Source: a bacterium BMS3Bbin09 (GTDB lineage Bacteria > Nitrospirota > Thermodesulfovibrionia > UBA6902). Taken from it: DNA of 53,900 nucleotides. The position numbers and the translations under genes are program-made. Positions within the stretch are counted from its first letter, which is position 1, and the number at the start of each line of letters is the position of its first letter. Positions 1 through 8,533 of the stretch are shown one piece after another. The notes under the pieces were generated by a model. That model was not told the origin of the DNA, did no database searches, and saw only the letters and a program-made list of their open reading frames with translations. The stretch covers positions 1 through 53,900 of the forward strand of contig BDTS01000041.1 in the NCBI GenBank assembly GCA_002897915.1. Reading direction: 5' to 3'.

Positions 1-134
1 AACTCTCCCCACCACTTTAATTGATACTCGAAAAACTCTGCCCGTTCAGGTACGGTGAAATATATGACAGCCAGAAACATCACAACCAGCATATATATAA
101 TGAAAAACAGATCTCTTTTGCCGTCGTCCATCAT
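1..134 (-). CDS. Small membrane protein, 3' end outside the window
   Basis: The reading frame begins at the first of two adjacent ATGs and runs off the left edge after 44 codons. A GGTGAGG ribosome-binding site lies about 6 bases upstream. The visible protein starts MMDDGKRD, has one hydrophobic segment at about residues 9-27 (FFIIYMLVVMFLAVIYF) and then a charged stretch ending EYQLKWWGE, which suggests a single-pass or small membrane protein. It starts about 10 bases after the stop codon of the GT-C-like gene, so it is probably co-transcribed with it and with the TPR gene. I do not recognise the family. Confidence 0.6.
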   Translation of the reverse strand, partial: MMDDGKRDLFFIIYMLVVMFLAVIYFTVPERAEFFEYQLKWWGE

Positions 135-143
135 CTTATATCC

Positions 144-2162
144 TCACCTTTGAGGTTTTCCAAACTTTACTATTTCGTATTTGTCATCAGCATACACAAC
201 CTTGAATTTTTCTAGAAGATTGCCCATCCATCGAAGGGAATAAAAAACACTTCTCTCCTTTTCGATCCATGTATCTTCAACGGACCCCTTTTTGAGTAAT
301 ATATATGTTACGTTATTTTTTCTAAGCTCTTGCAGCCATTTTTTATAATTGTCTGACTTTATGTAAACTACCCTGTTTGAAAATTCCCTGTTCCAAAGGG
401 GGCCGGTAAAGACAGGCTCGGAGGGGTCCAGTGCAAAGCTCTCAAATGTATATGCAAGGGTATCACCTCTTGATACATTATTGTTTATCCATGTCCAGTA
501 ACCGTATACGTCCCTGACCTTTATGTCCAGGTTGAAAGGTTTATGGCGGGACAACGTGCGTTCATTGGCGGACAGGAGAAGAAACTCCCTGATCTGCTCT
601 GGCATAATGCAGGGTGAATTAATGGTCAGAAATGTGTATGCTGCAAGCAGTAGCGCAATAGCCCTTAATGCGTTTTCCCTTTTGTTGAAATAATCCATTA
701 CCAGTCCGAAAGAGAGTGCGCCGGAGCCTACTGCGTACATAACATACCTTGTGGCCCAGTTTCTCGGTTGAACAAGGTATGTAATAATAATAATCAGGAT
801 GACAAACAGGAAATTGTATTTTTTCTTTGCTGCTGAATAAATGACTGAAAAAACAATGCCGGGCAGAAACAGGATAAACCATATGGGCCCGAATCCGCTT
901 AATCTCGAGTCATACATGTAATAGCTGACCCTCTCAAGCCATACATGGAAAAGCCTTGCGAAATGGCCTAGATTGTTGAAGATTTCGGGTACAGACTCAC
1001 CCCACCCCTTCCTCAGACCTTTAAAGATAGTGACATTGAAAACGGAGATATCCAGGTAATATACGGGGTTGCCATGAAATATCCAGTTTCTGATGTACCA
1101 GTATCCTCCAATCAAGATAACGGGTGTTATAAAATATACCGTATATGTCTTTAACCCCTCTTTCAGCAGGTATCTCTTCTTTGCGGGTATGGTGTTTAAC
1201 ATTGCAAAGTTTTTTATGAATTCCCTTACAACAATCGCGCTTGCTATCGCAACAATAAAGAAGGGGCCGATTGGTTTTGCACCTAACAATATCCCTGTTG
1301 CCACCCCTGACATTAGAACTGGAAATTCTCTTTGTTTCAGAAGTAACGCTTTAGCATTAAGATCGGTATAATCTTCCAGGTTGTCATACATGAGGAAGTT
1401 GATAGCGATAAGAAATAACATGGATACGGCAACATCGACATAGTTTATTGTTGACTGCAGAATTAATACAGGGGTAAAGAAGAAGAGGAGGGCCGAGTAG
1501 ATGGCGTATTTTTCATTTATTTTTAGTTTGACGGCCATGCTGTATATGGTAATGACACCTGCAAGCGTAAAGAACAACTGGCTCAGATCCGCTATGACAT
1601 CACTTTTCAGGAATATAATGTTCCAGAGGAAAAACAGGTTTATGTTTTTAGGGAATATGTTCATGTACTGCTGGACAAATGAAGGCGTGGGGTTTTCCAT
1701 TATTGTGCCGCTCTGCATGATCTGTCCCACCATGGGGAGGTGGTAATTGAGCGCATCCCATGAATATGACGGGAAGAGATACCCCAGAAAGATTGTCCAG
1801 CATACTGATATTACGAAGAGTATAAAAATAGATAATAATACAAGGTCTCCCCTGATAATTTTGAAAATACGGATAGTCTCATCACGAATTTCATCCAACA
1901 AACCTTTGCTTCCACCTGAGACCACTGCCAGGACCAATACACCTGATGATATGAGAGCATTGAGCAGAAAGAGGGGAGTAGAATAGAGTTTTTCAAATAC
2001 AACGCCCAGCAGCAATTCAGTTATTATTATCTGTGCGAGCCCTGCTATAAATACAGCTATCAGCCTGTCAGTAAATATCAGTACATCTCTTTTCCTGAAA
2101 AAGAAAACATACCAGGAGGAAAACAAAAGGAGGTTTATGATTATATAGGATAGAATGTTCAA
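144..2162 (-). CDS. GT-C-fold polytopic membrane protein, GT39-like glycosyltransferase
   Basis: This 672-residue protein is almost entirely hydrophobic, with roughly a dozen membrane segments from residue 1 to about 530, then a soluble C-terminal domain of about 140 residues. The first large loop after the third or fourth segment carries SWDALNYHLP, the acidic Asp plus Tyr-His-x-Pro pattern seen in the first periplasmic loop of dolichyl-phosphate-mannose mannosyltransferase (GT39) and related GT-C enzymes. Such enzymes move sugars from a polyprenyl-phosphate carrier to an acceptor outside the membrane. The start follows the stop of the TPR gene with no spacer, so translation is probably coupled. 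The acceptor cannot be deduced; neighbouring surface-glycan genes point to exopolysaccharide or glycolipid. A flippase-like role is a less likely alternative. Confidence 0.6.
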   Translation of the reverse strand: MNILSYIIINLLLFSSWYVFFFRKRDVLIFTDRLIAVFIAGLAQIIITELLLGVVFEKLYSTPLFLLNALISSGVLVLAVVSGGSKGLLDEIRDETIRIFKIIRGDLVLLSIFILFVISVCWTIFLGYLFPSYSWDALNYHLPMVGQIMQSGTIMENPTPSFVQQYMNIFPKNINLFFLWNIIFLKSDVIADLSQLFFTLAGVITIYSMAVKLKINEKYAIYSALLFFFTPVLILQSTINYVDVAVSMLFLIAINFLMYDNLEDYTDLNAKALLLKQREFPVLMSGVATGILLGAKPIGPFFIVAIASAIVVREFIKNFAMLNTIPAKKRYLLKEGLKTYTVYFITPVILIGGYWYIRNWIFHGNPVYYLDISVFNVTIFKGLRKGWGESVPEIFNNLGHFARLFHVWLERVSYYMYDSRLSGFGPIWFILFLPGIVFSVIYSAAKKKYNFLFVILIIIITYLVQPRNWATRYVMYAVGSGALSFGLVMDYFNKRENALRAIALLLAAYTFLTINSPCIMPEQIREFLLLSANERTLSRHKPFNLDIKVRDVYGYWTWINNNVSRGDTLAYTFESFALDPSEPVFTGPLWNREFSNRVVYIKSDNYKKWLQELRKNNVTYILLKKGSVEDTWIEKERSVFYSLRWMGNLLEKFKVVYADDKYEIVKFGKPQR

Positions 2163-2684
2163 TTAATCAAGGCAGTTCCAGAATTTTTTGAAACCGCAGT
2201 CCGTCATTTCATGATAATATTTAAATTGCTCTTCAGACTTATCCTTCATTCCCATCTTTTCATACAAAACAGCAATGTCCCATAAAGCAAACCTCTGCAC
2301 AGGGTCTATCTTAAGGACCTTACGATACTGTTCAAGGGCCTTGTCATACTTTCCGGTTGCCTTATAAATATATGCTATGTCAGAAAGCGCATAGGTATTT
2401 TCGGGGTTAAGCTCCAATGCCTTCATATATTGTGCAATAGCCTTGTCATACAACTTTTTTTCCCTGTATATATACCCCAGGTCATAGTTAGCGTGGGGAT
2501 GTTCAGGGAAAAGAGCAAGAAGCTTCAGGTATACCCCTTCGGCTTTGTCCATATCGCCCATATCCTTATACATAAGTCCGAGTTGATACAGGGCATACGC
2601 GTTTTCCGGATCAAAGTCTGCTGCCTTTGTGAATTGCTCTATGGCTGCATCCTTGGACCCCATTGTCTGAAAAAGGACGGCCAT
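2163..2684 (-). CDS. TPR repeat protein
   Basis: The 173-residue frame holds about four consecutive tetratricopeptide repeats with the usual spacing and residues (for example ENAYALYQLGLMYKDMGD and NTYALSDIAYIYKATGKYD). TPR arrays are protein-binding scaffolds; similar ones accompany polysaccharide and membrane-glycosyltransferase genes. The ATG used here lies inside a longer open frame: upstream, in the same frame, are about 24 further codons encoding a very hydrophobic stretch (ILLLATVALLLILSLYV) with no start codon of their own. That extension is described in the next entry. The stop codon abuts the start of the GT-C-like gene, so the two are a transcription unit. Confidence 0.75.
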   Translation of the reverse strand: MAVLFQTMGSKDAAIEQFTKAADFDPENAYALYQLGLMYKDMGDMDKAEGVYLKLLALFPEHPHANYDLGYIYREKKLYDKAIAQYMKALELNPENTYALSDIAYIYKATGKYDKALEQYRKVLKIDPVQRFALWDIAVLYEKMGMKDKSEEQFKYYHEMTDCGFKKFWNCLD

Positions 2685-2779
2685 AAGTGTATGTCTGTTA
2701 TTGAAGACGTATAGAGATAATATTAATAAGAGTGCAACTGTTGCAAGAAGAAGTATTTTTTTTTAAGCGGTGTTTTCAT
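2685..2779 (-). pseudogene. Out-of-frame membrane-anchor start of the TPR protein
   Basis: An ATG at 2779 opens MKTPLKKK and reaches a run of nine A (plus-strand T at 2756-2764). In frame it then reads into a stop. If the run had one more or two fewer A, the frame would continue as K-ILLLATVALLLILSLYVFNNRHT and join the TPR protein, giving a classic positively charged plus hydrophobic signal anchor. So the gene is frameshifted at a homopolymer, by assembly error, true mutation, phase variation or slippage. No clear ribosome-binding site precedes the ATG, and it lies only 6 bases beyond the T-tract of the previous gene's terminator, which lowers confidence. Confidence 0.5.
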
Positions 2780-2784
2780 AAGCG

Positions 2785-2838
2785 TAAAAAAAGGTGCTTC
2801 CCGTTTGAATTGATCCTATGTTCAATGGAAAGCACCTT
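2785..2838 (-). terminator. Intrinsic terminator of the outer-membrane protein gene
   Basis: Read on the minus strand, AAGGTGCTTTCC pairs with GGGAAGCACCTT around an inner TTGAA/TTCAA hairpin, followed directly by seven T. It lies 27 bases beyond the stop of the barrel-protein gene and just before the TPR gene, so it separates the two. Confidence 0.8.
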
Positions 2839-2864
2839 CAGTATTCAGATGGTCTATATTTAGT

Positions 2865-3833
2865 TTAAAGTGATATGGCCACTGCCAGGGCGAAAGTATC
2901 ACCGATCGCAGCGTCCCTGCCGTACAGATCCCTGGTGTATGATAATACGACCTGTGTGCCGGATTTAACTGTAAATGCCAGTCCGATCTGACCGCTTAAG
3001 CTCTCTGCTTCAAGACCAAGGGTGCTTTTTATTAGTACTACATCCTCGTGCCAGTCCATTCCCGGGGGAATGCTGTGATCTATCAGTCCTTGTGAAACTT
3101 CCGCATTTCCTACCGGCTTATTGTAGGCAAGACCGCCCCTTATTGAGAGCCATGGAAAGGCGTTGTATCCGCCGTTTAGAGTAAGTAGCATCTGGTCTGA
3201 TGGCTTAAAAGTAATATCTGATCCGATCTTGCTATTTTCAAATCTGTATTTGTATTCGATACTAAATACGGTGTATCCCCAGTTAAAACCCTTTCCGAAT
3301 AAAAGCTTTGTGGTCGCATCATACTGACCTTCACCAAGGCTCTGCACGCTGAATGGGTCACCATAGTCATATGCTTCTGGGATCTTAAGGTCGAATTGAA
3401 CAGATGATAATATGTTCGCCCCGATATTGTCGCTCAGTTTATGTCTTACACCGAGAATTATATCGCCAATCCCGCTCGGGCCGTCCTTGTCCGAATATCT
3501 CTGAACGTCATTGGTTTTCTGCCAGTCCCATCCGCCGGAGAAAATGACCGTGATCTTGTCAGTAAGGCCGTACTCCCCGTAATATGTGATCTTTGTAGAC
3601 GTGAACTCTTCTGAAGGGATCACGTGGGTTCCGGAGTGCAGGTTGTTAATATTACCGCCAAGCTGGTTGCTGTCGTAGCCCAGACTAGTGAATTTTTTTA
3701 TTGTCTTATAATGACTGAATGACAGTTGATTATAAGAATGGCCCTTTGCCTGGGTCCATGCTGCAAAGGCATTGCTCGAGATAAACACGAATCCGACTAA
3801 AAACAGAAATAATAATAATATTTTTTTCCTCAT
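2865..3833 (-). CDS. Outer-membrane beta-barrel protein
   Basis: The 322-residue product starts MRKKILLLFLFLVGFVFISS and has a type I signal peptide with probable cleavage after NAFA near residue 24. The mature part alternates short polar turns with amphipathic strands (for example YSYTRDLYG-like strands near the end) and finishes in the hydrophobic strand FALAVAISL, as expected of a BAM-inserted barrel of about 12-14 strands. It resembles uncharacterised barrels annotated as transporters of the phenol-degradation meta-pathway type, but no specificity residue is visible. It is monocistronic: a terminator follows it and a 75-base AT-rich gap separates it from the upstream glycosyltransferase. 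Confidence 0.7.
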   Translation of the reverse strand: MRKKILLLFLFLVGFVFISSNAFAAWTQAKGHSYNQLSFSHYKTIKKFTSLGYDSNQLGGNINNLHSGTHVIPSEEFTSTKITYYGEYGLTDKITVIFSGGWDWQKTNDVQRYSDKDGPSGIGDIILGVRHKLSDNIGANILSSVQFDLKIPEAYDYGDPFSVQSLGEGQYDATTKLLFGKGFNWGYTVFSIEYKYRFENSKIGSDITFKPSDQMLLTLNGGYNAFPWLSIRGGLAYNKPVGNAEVSQGLIDHSIPPGMDWHEDVVLIKSTLGLEAESLSGQIGLAFTVKSGTQVVLSYTRDLYGRDAAIGDTFALAVAISL

Positions 3834-3908
3834 AATGCAGCTCCTTTTTAATAAGATTTAATTATTTGAAAAAATAAATTATTTTTATTGATCAATGTCT
3901 TAATTTAA

Positions 3909-5429
3909 TTAAGTTGCTATTACATCTTCAGTATTTCTTTTTGAAATAAAATGACGTATAATACGGTTAGAAGCTATAGCTCCTAATACTACTTGAAAAA
4001 TCGATAAAAATGCAACATAAAAATATCCCACCTGGAAAATCATGAGGAACGGAATAGAAACGTATATTTTATTAACAAATGCGAAATAAATGTTGAATGT
4101 AAAATAGATCCCGAGAAGCAGTTCTATGATAACGAGCAGGTCTATTCTACCTTTGTATTTTTTATCTGCCCAGCGGTCTTTTTTCTCTTCTATCATATAT
4201 TTAGGAGTTCTTTTGAACTCGGTCTGTTTGTTGAAGACTGCTTCGAGCACAGCCCTTGAATTATTGACCGAAAGTCCTATGCCCAATGACATTAACATGG
4301 GCAGGTAGACCAGTCTCGATTTCCAGTCCTTGTATGCCTCTTTTTGCGAGCAGGCATAAAAAAATGAGATGCCTATGGTTGCTATTAGCAAGAACGGCAC
4401 ATCGGTCAATATCATATGGAACCATCCGATATTGATCCTTGCGATCATTGATGGGTAGATCAGAACCGACAATATCAGCATCAGCAGGTAAGACATGTTG
4501 TTCGTCAGGTGAAAAAATGCTTCCACTTTTACTTTTAGGGGGAGATCGCTTTTCAGAATTTGTGGAAGAAGCTTCTTTGCTGTCTGTATCGAGCCCTTTG
4601 CCCAGCGATGCTGCTGGCTCTTGAATCCGTTGATTTCAACGGGTATTTCCGAAGGAGAAAGCTCATCTTTCAGGAAAATGAACTTCCATCCCTTCAACTG
4701 TGCCCTGTAACTCAGGTCCAGGTCTTCCGTAAGTGTATCGTTCTGCCAGCCGTCGGCTGTTTCAATGGCTTCTTTTCTCCAGATACCGGCGGTACCGTTA
4801 AAATTGAAAAACCTGCCGGACCAGTTCCTTGCCGTATGCTCTATCACAAAATGGCCGTCAAGCATAATGGCCTGTATTTTGGTAAGAAATGAATATTTTC
4901 TGTTCAGGTAGCTCCATCTTGTCTGGACCATACCCACGGATTTGTCGCTGAAATAATGGACAGTTTTCTGGATAATATCGCTTTGAGGCACAAAATCCGC
5001 GTCAAAGACTGCAATGAACTCACCCTTGGCGGTCTTCAGCCCGTTTGATAATGCTCCTCCCTTGAAACCATCCCTGTTGGTCCGGTGAATATGATTTATA
5101 TCAAAACCCTTTTCCTTGAATTCATTTACGCAGCTCCTGGCCAGATCAGCTGTTTCATCTGTTGAATCGTCAAGGACCTGTATATCGAGGAGCTCTCCGG
5201 GGTAATCAATGCTGCAGGAGGCCGTGATCAACCGCCTTGCGACATATATCTCGTTATAGATCGGGAGCTGTATGGTGACACGGGGAAGTTTGTCCAATTT
5301 GTTCTTGAGAACAGGTTTGTTCTTTTGGGATCTATAGTACAGGTATACTATGTAGTAGCGGTGGGATGCGTACATAAATACCGTAATTAGTATAAAGAAA
5401 TAAACTGCAAGAAACAGATATAAGAGCAT
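3909..5429 (-). CDS. Cellulose-synthase-like family 2 glycosyltransferase
   Basis: The 506-residue protein has one N-terminal membrane segment (residues 2-20), a cytoplasmic GT-A domain (about 45-290) and four to five membrane segments in the C-terminal half (about 305-500). All processive GT2 motifs are present: DDS at 87-89, the metal-binding DAD at 143-145, TED at 234-236 and the QxxRW motif QQHRW at 272-276. That set marks processive beta-glycan synthases and the related glucosylceramide-type enzymes, polymerising sugar nucleotides and pushing the chain through the membrane. There is no PilZ domain, so no direct c-di-GMP control is evident, and no bcsB-like partner nearby. Substrate unknown. 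Confidence 0.85.
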   Translation of the reverse strand: MLLYLFLAVYFFILITVFMYASHRYYIVYLYYRSQKNKPVLKNKLDKLPRVTIQLPIYNEIYVARRLITASCSIDYPGELLDIQVLDDSTDETADLARSCVNEFKEKGFDINHIHRTNRDGFKGGALSNGLKTAKGEFIAVFDADFVPQSDIIQKTVHYFSDKSVGMVQTRWSYLNRKYSFLTKIQAIMLDGHFVIEHTARNWSGRFFNFNGTAGIWRKEAIETADGWQNDTLTEDLDLSYRAQLKGWKFIFLKDELSPSEIPVEINGFKSQQHRWAKGSIQTAKKLLPQILKSDLPLKVKVEAFFHLTNNMSYLLMLILSVLIYPSMIARINIGWFHMILTDVPFLLIATIGISFFYACSQKEAYKDWKSRLVYLPMLMSLGIGLSVNNSRAVLEAVFNKQTEFKRTPKYMIEEKKDRWADKKYKGRIDLLVIIELLLGIYFTFNIYFAFVNKIYVSIPFLMIFQVGYFYVAFLSIFQVVLGAIASNRIIRHFISKRNTEDVIAT

Positions 5430-5684
5430 TTCGTATGATCCTTAATATCAATATTAGAAACAGCTGGGACAAAGAAAATTATCAACAAATTATAACATAC
5501 TGCTTTGAATTGGCACAATCAGAAATTTTAATAGGTCAATTATTAAGATTGGAATAGTTTTTTTCAGTTATTTGTTTACGTTTTTACGCAATTAAAAAAT
5601 AAAATATTTATTCAAATGATTTATAATAACAAACGTTTCCAGCATTCAAAAAATGATTTCCTGAAAGGGGATACATACCGCTAA

Positions 5685-6008
5685 ATGGAAGATATTGGCA
5701 GTAAGCCTGATTTTGACTGGTCCATTATATTAAAGGCGCTGGCTGATGAGAACCGACTGCAGATCATTAATGAGCTTTTAAAGAATGAGGCGTCTGTGCA
5801 GGATCTGTCGGACAGGCTTAAAATAAAGACATATAATATGTCGAAGCACTTGAAAATATTGGAGACAAGCGGGCTGGTTAAGAAACGCAAAGAAGGCATT
5901 CACAGGATCTATTATATTACGGAGCATTTTAGATCCCGCCTGTCTGACGATAACCAGGTATTGGATCTGGGTTGCTGCAAGTTTATGTTTGGCGCACAAA
6001 GAAAGTAG
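5685..6008 (+). CDS. ArsR-family winged-helix regulator
   Basis: This 107-residue protein is a lone winged helix-turn-helix. It shows the ArsR signature ALADENRLQIINELL (residues 19-33), the helix-turn-helix VQDLSDRLKIKTYNMSKHLK, and the wing GLVKKRKEGIHRIYYIT. The usual metal site ELCVCDL in helix 3 is absent, so classical metal sensing there is unlikely; a Cys pair (DLGCCKF) near the C-terminus is the only visible thiol site. It lies alone in a 730-base region between the divergent glycosyltransferase and the PAS protein. A weak AAGGGG ribosome-binding site lies rather far (about 17 bases) from the ATG. Target genes are unknown; the divergent GT2 is the closest candidate. Confidence 0.8.
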   Translation: MEDIGSKPDFDWSIILKALADENRLQIINELLKNEASVQDLSDRLKIKTYNMSKHLKILETSGLVKKRKEGIHRIYYITEHFRSRLSDDNQVLDLGCCKFMFGAQRK

Positions 6009-6179
6009 TTCCAGGTATAGACCTACTGGGTATTCCAGCTTTTTAATTGATTTTTATTGAAATCTTTTATTTGAGCTAAAGTTTAGATCAGGAAAGTCCG
6101 TTAAAGATATAGAACCATTCCATTTTCATTGTTTAAGATTAACTAACTGTCAATAAATAGAAAAATCAGGAGTAAGGCC

Positions 6180-7064
6180 ATGACAAACAAGTCCAGCGAA
6201 AACAAAGGATCAAAAGAGATCAATGACGTTTACCGTGACATTGTGGTTTCAACCAACACCCTTATATGGCGTACAGATGCCGAAGGACGTTTTACATTCT
6301 TAAACCCGGCATGGGAAAAGATATACAATTACAAGATCGAAGAGATGCTCGGCAAGCCTTTTTCAGATTTCCAGGTGCCTGAGGCAGCGGGACACTATAT
6401 CAATGCATTCAGGGACTGTCTTATAGGCGAGTCAATAATCGGGCATGAGACGGCCTTTTCCTCAAAGGGAGGGGACGAGATACATCTGGCGATAAACATG
6501 ATACCTCTGCATGATGATAAGGATGCGATTGTCGGTATCCAGGGCACGGCTTTTGATATAACTGAACGTAAACATGCCGATGATATTCTGCAATACATAA
6601 GCGCTAAAGATGAGCTTACCGGTCTGTATAATCTCCATACTTTTTTGAGCATGACCGAACAGCAGATAAGGACGGCCCACCGGGAGAAAAAGGATATCCT
6701 TATAATTTATGCCGGGCAGCAGAATATCAAAAAAATAATTGAAGAGCATGGAGAAGAAGCGGGTGACCGGGTCATAATTGATGCAGCAAATATTCTCAGG
6801 AAGACATTCAGAGAAGCGGATGTTCTTGCCAGGACAGGTGGCTCCGAGTTCGTGATCTCCACACTAGTTTTATCAAAGGACGGGGAGAAACTGATATTTT
6901 CACGACTTCATAAGAATATCGATGAGTACAATAAGGACAAAAACGGCTCCCTCAAGCTCTTGATGAGCTTTGGTACTTCGTTTTATGACCCTGAGAAACC
7001 GGTTTCGATCAACGATCTTCTCTCGACCGCAGATGATGAAATGTATAAGAACAAGTATAGCTGA
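6180..7064 (+). CDS. PAS protein with degenerate GGDEF domain
   Basis: Residues 15-130 form a PAS domain with a C-terminal PAC motif (GIQGTAFDITERKHADD). Residues 140-290 form a GGDEF domain opening with DELTGLYN (144-151). The active-site loop reads GGSEF (220-224) instead of GGDEF/GGEEF, and the substrate region that normally reads D-hydrophobic-D-xx-KxxND is IIYAGQQNIKKIIEEHG, so the metal-binding Asp and the guanine-binding Asn/Asp are missing. A RxxD inhibitory-site motif (READ, 211-214) is retained five residues before GGSEF. The protein is therefore probably not a cyclase; it may bind c-di-GMP at the I-site or act through protein contacts. It is soluble with no membrane segment and stands alone, ending 35 bases from the convergent fabF. 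Confidence 0.85.
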   Translation: MTNKSSENKGSKEINDVYRDIVVSTNTLIWRTDAEGRFTFLNPAWEKIYNYKIEEMLGKPFSDFQVPEAAGHYINAFRDCLIGESIIGHETAFSSKGGDEIHLAINMIPLHDDKDAIVGIQGTAFDITERKHADDILQYISAKDELTGLYNLHTFLSMTEQQIRTAHREKKDILIIYAGQQNIKKIIEEHGEEAGDRVIIDAANILRKTFREADVLARTGGSEFVISTLVLSKDGEKLIFSRLHKNIDEYNKDKNGSLKLLMSFGTSFYDPEKPVSINDLLSTADDEMYKNKYS

Positions 7065-7099
7065 GCAAGTGGTCTGCAAAGAGGGTTTTTAAGTCCAAT

Positions 7100-8329
7100 T
7101 TATATGGATGGCTGTATCTTCCTGAGCACAAGTACTGCGTTTGCCCCGCCGAAACCGAATGAATTCGTGATCGAGACCTCTATATCCCTGTTTATTGCCG
7201 AGGTTGCATAGTTCAGGTCACAATCCGGATCAGGTTCTTCAAGATTGATAGTTGGAGTGATGATTCCGTTGCTGATCGAAAGCGCTGTGACAGCGGTCTC
7301 TACCGCGCCAGCCGCGCCGAGCATATGCCCCAGCATGGATTTACATGAGCTTATTTGAATATTGCTGCTCTGTTCTCCGAATACTTTTTTGACCGCTTCC
7401 GTCTCCGCACTGTCTCCGAGTTTGGTCGATGTTGCGTGAGCGTTAATATAGTCAACCTCGTTGGTCCTGATGTTAGCGTCAACAAGGGCGTTTTGTATCG
7501 CCAGTACCTCGCCTTCACTGTTTGGCTGTGTCATGTGAAAGGCGTCGGAAGACATGCCGTAGCCGGAGATCTCAGCATATATCCTTACCCCCCGTTTCAA
7601 TGCGTGATCCAGTGACTCAAGGACAAGTATCCCGGCACCCTCGGCTATTACGAAGCCGTCCCGTTTATTATCAAAGGGCCTGCTCGCTTTTTCGGACTCG
7701 TGGTTTCTCTTCGAAAGGGAGCCGGAGGCGCCATAACCCCCGACAGCTATTCTACATATGGGCGCCTCTGAACCTCCCGCAATAACAATGTCGATGTCCG
7801 AGTGACGGATCATTCTTACGGCTTCGCCGATTGCATTCGTGCCTGAGGCACAGGCGGTTGATATGCCTAGAGAAGGGCCCTTTATACCGAATTTCATGGA
7901 TATATGAGAAGAGGCCATGTTGATCGTACTCGAAGACATCAAGTATGCGGAAAAAGGCCTGTTCTTCAATAGATGTTTCTCGAGCGCTGTTTCCAGGCTT
8001 GTTATTCCTCCACGGCTCGAGCCGACTACTACGCCCGCATTCCGTAAATCCCCGGAGGTCTTAAGCCCCGCGTCTTCCAGTGCCATGTCAGCGGCAGCGG
8101 TTGCATAATGTATAAAAGGATCCAGCCTCAGGATATCCTTCCTCGATATATAGCTTTCAGCGGAAAAACCCTTTAATTCACCAGCGATCCTGCTCGGAAG
8201 CCCTGAAGGGTCAAATCTTGTTATTTGACTTATGCCGGAACGTTTCTGGAGCAGGTTTTCCCATGTTTCCTGTATCGTGTTCCCGAGCGGGGTGACCGCT
8301 CCAATGCCTGTTATAACAACCTTTTTCAT
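7100..8329 (-). CDS. fabF: 3-oxoacyl-ACP synthase II (KAS II)
   Basis: The 409-residue protein matches the length of KAS II and holds the Cys-His-His triad: C160 in STACASGTNAIG, H298 in NAHATSTKLGD and H335 in SMLGHMLGAA. The glycine-rich C-terminal NSFGFGGANAVLVL is also present. It condenses malonyl-ACP with acyl-ACP in fatty-acid elongation in the cytoplasm. No acpP or fabG lies beside it; it faces the PAS gene and is divergent from moaC, so it is probably transcribed alone. A sister function in polyketide-like or specialised acyl chain synthesis cannot be excluded from sequence, but the motifs are those of the housekeeping enzyme. Confidence 0.95.
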   Translation of the reverse strand: MKKVVITGIGAVTPLGNTIQETWENLLQKRSGISQITRFDPSGLPSRIAGELKGFSAESYISRKDILRLDPFIHYATAAADMALEDAGLKTSGDLRNAGVVVGSSRGGITSLETALEKHLLKNRPFSAYLMSSSTINMASSHISMKFGIKGPSLGISTACASGTNAIGEAVRMIRHSDIDIVIAGGSEAPICRIAVGGYGASGSLSKRNHESEKASRPFDNKRDGFVIAEGAGILVLESLDHALKRGVRIYAEISGYGMSSDAFHMTQPNSEGEVLAIQNALVDANIRTNEVDYINAHATSTKLGDSAETEAVKKVFGEQSSNIQISSCKSMLGHMLGAAGAVETAVTALSISNGIITPTINLEEPDPDCDLNYATSAINRDIEVSITNSFGFGGANAVLVLRKIQPSI

Positions 8330-8402
8330 GGTCAGTTATATTAGCATAATTACTTTGGGATTCTGGTAGTCTCCCCTTTTATCCACAGGATAAGTTTCGT
8401 AC

Positions 8403-8434
8403 GATATAGATGAAATAATAGATTTCACTATATC
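8403..8434. repeat. Inverted repeat in the fabF-moaC intergenic region
   Basis: GATATAGATGAAAT is followed after five bases by ATTTCACTATATC. The arms match over 13 base pairs with one bulged A. It lies between the two divergent starts and could be a regulator site or a transcribed hairpin; nothing in the sequence decides which. Confidence 0.55.
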
Positions 8435-8440
8435 AACTCA

Positions 8441-8507
8441 GCTATATACCACAGGCATAAGTCTCATTGAAGCGGATGCTATGCACCACTTAATTCGGCT
8501 ATATAGA
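8441..8507 (+). repeat. Dispersed hairpin repeat, copy 1
   Basis: This copy runs from CTATATACCACAGGCATAAG to TTAATTCGGCTATATAG. Its ends are near-perfect inverted repeats (CTATATA-CC and GGCTATATAG) and its centre folds as ATT-g-AAGCGG-a-TGC, a TAT loop, then GCA-CCACTT-AAT. One stem pair is broken here (CCACTT instead of CCGCTT). Three further copies lie at 16806, 21316 and 24712, all in the same orientation and all outside genes. Confidence 0.85.
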
Positions 8508-8533
8508 AAAAAACGTATTACGCAGGGTATTAT

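Noticed and set aside
2163-2684. ATG at 2684 as a certain TPR start
   Set aside because: The in-frame upstream codons form a perfect hydrophobic segment, so the real start is likely the out-of-frame ATG at 2779.
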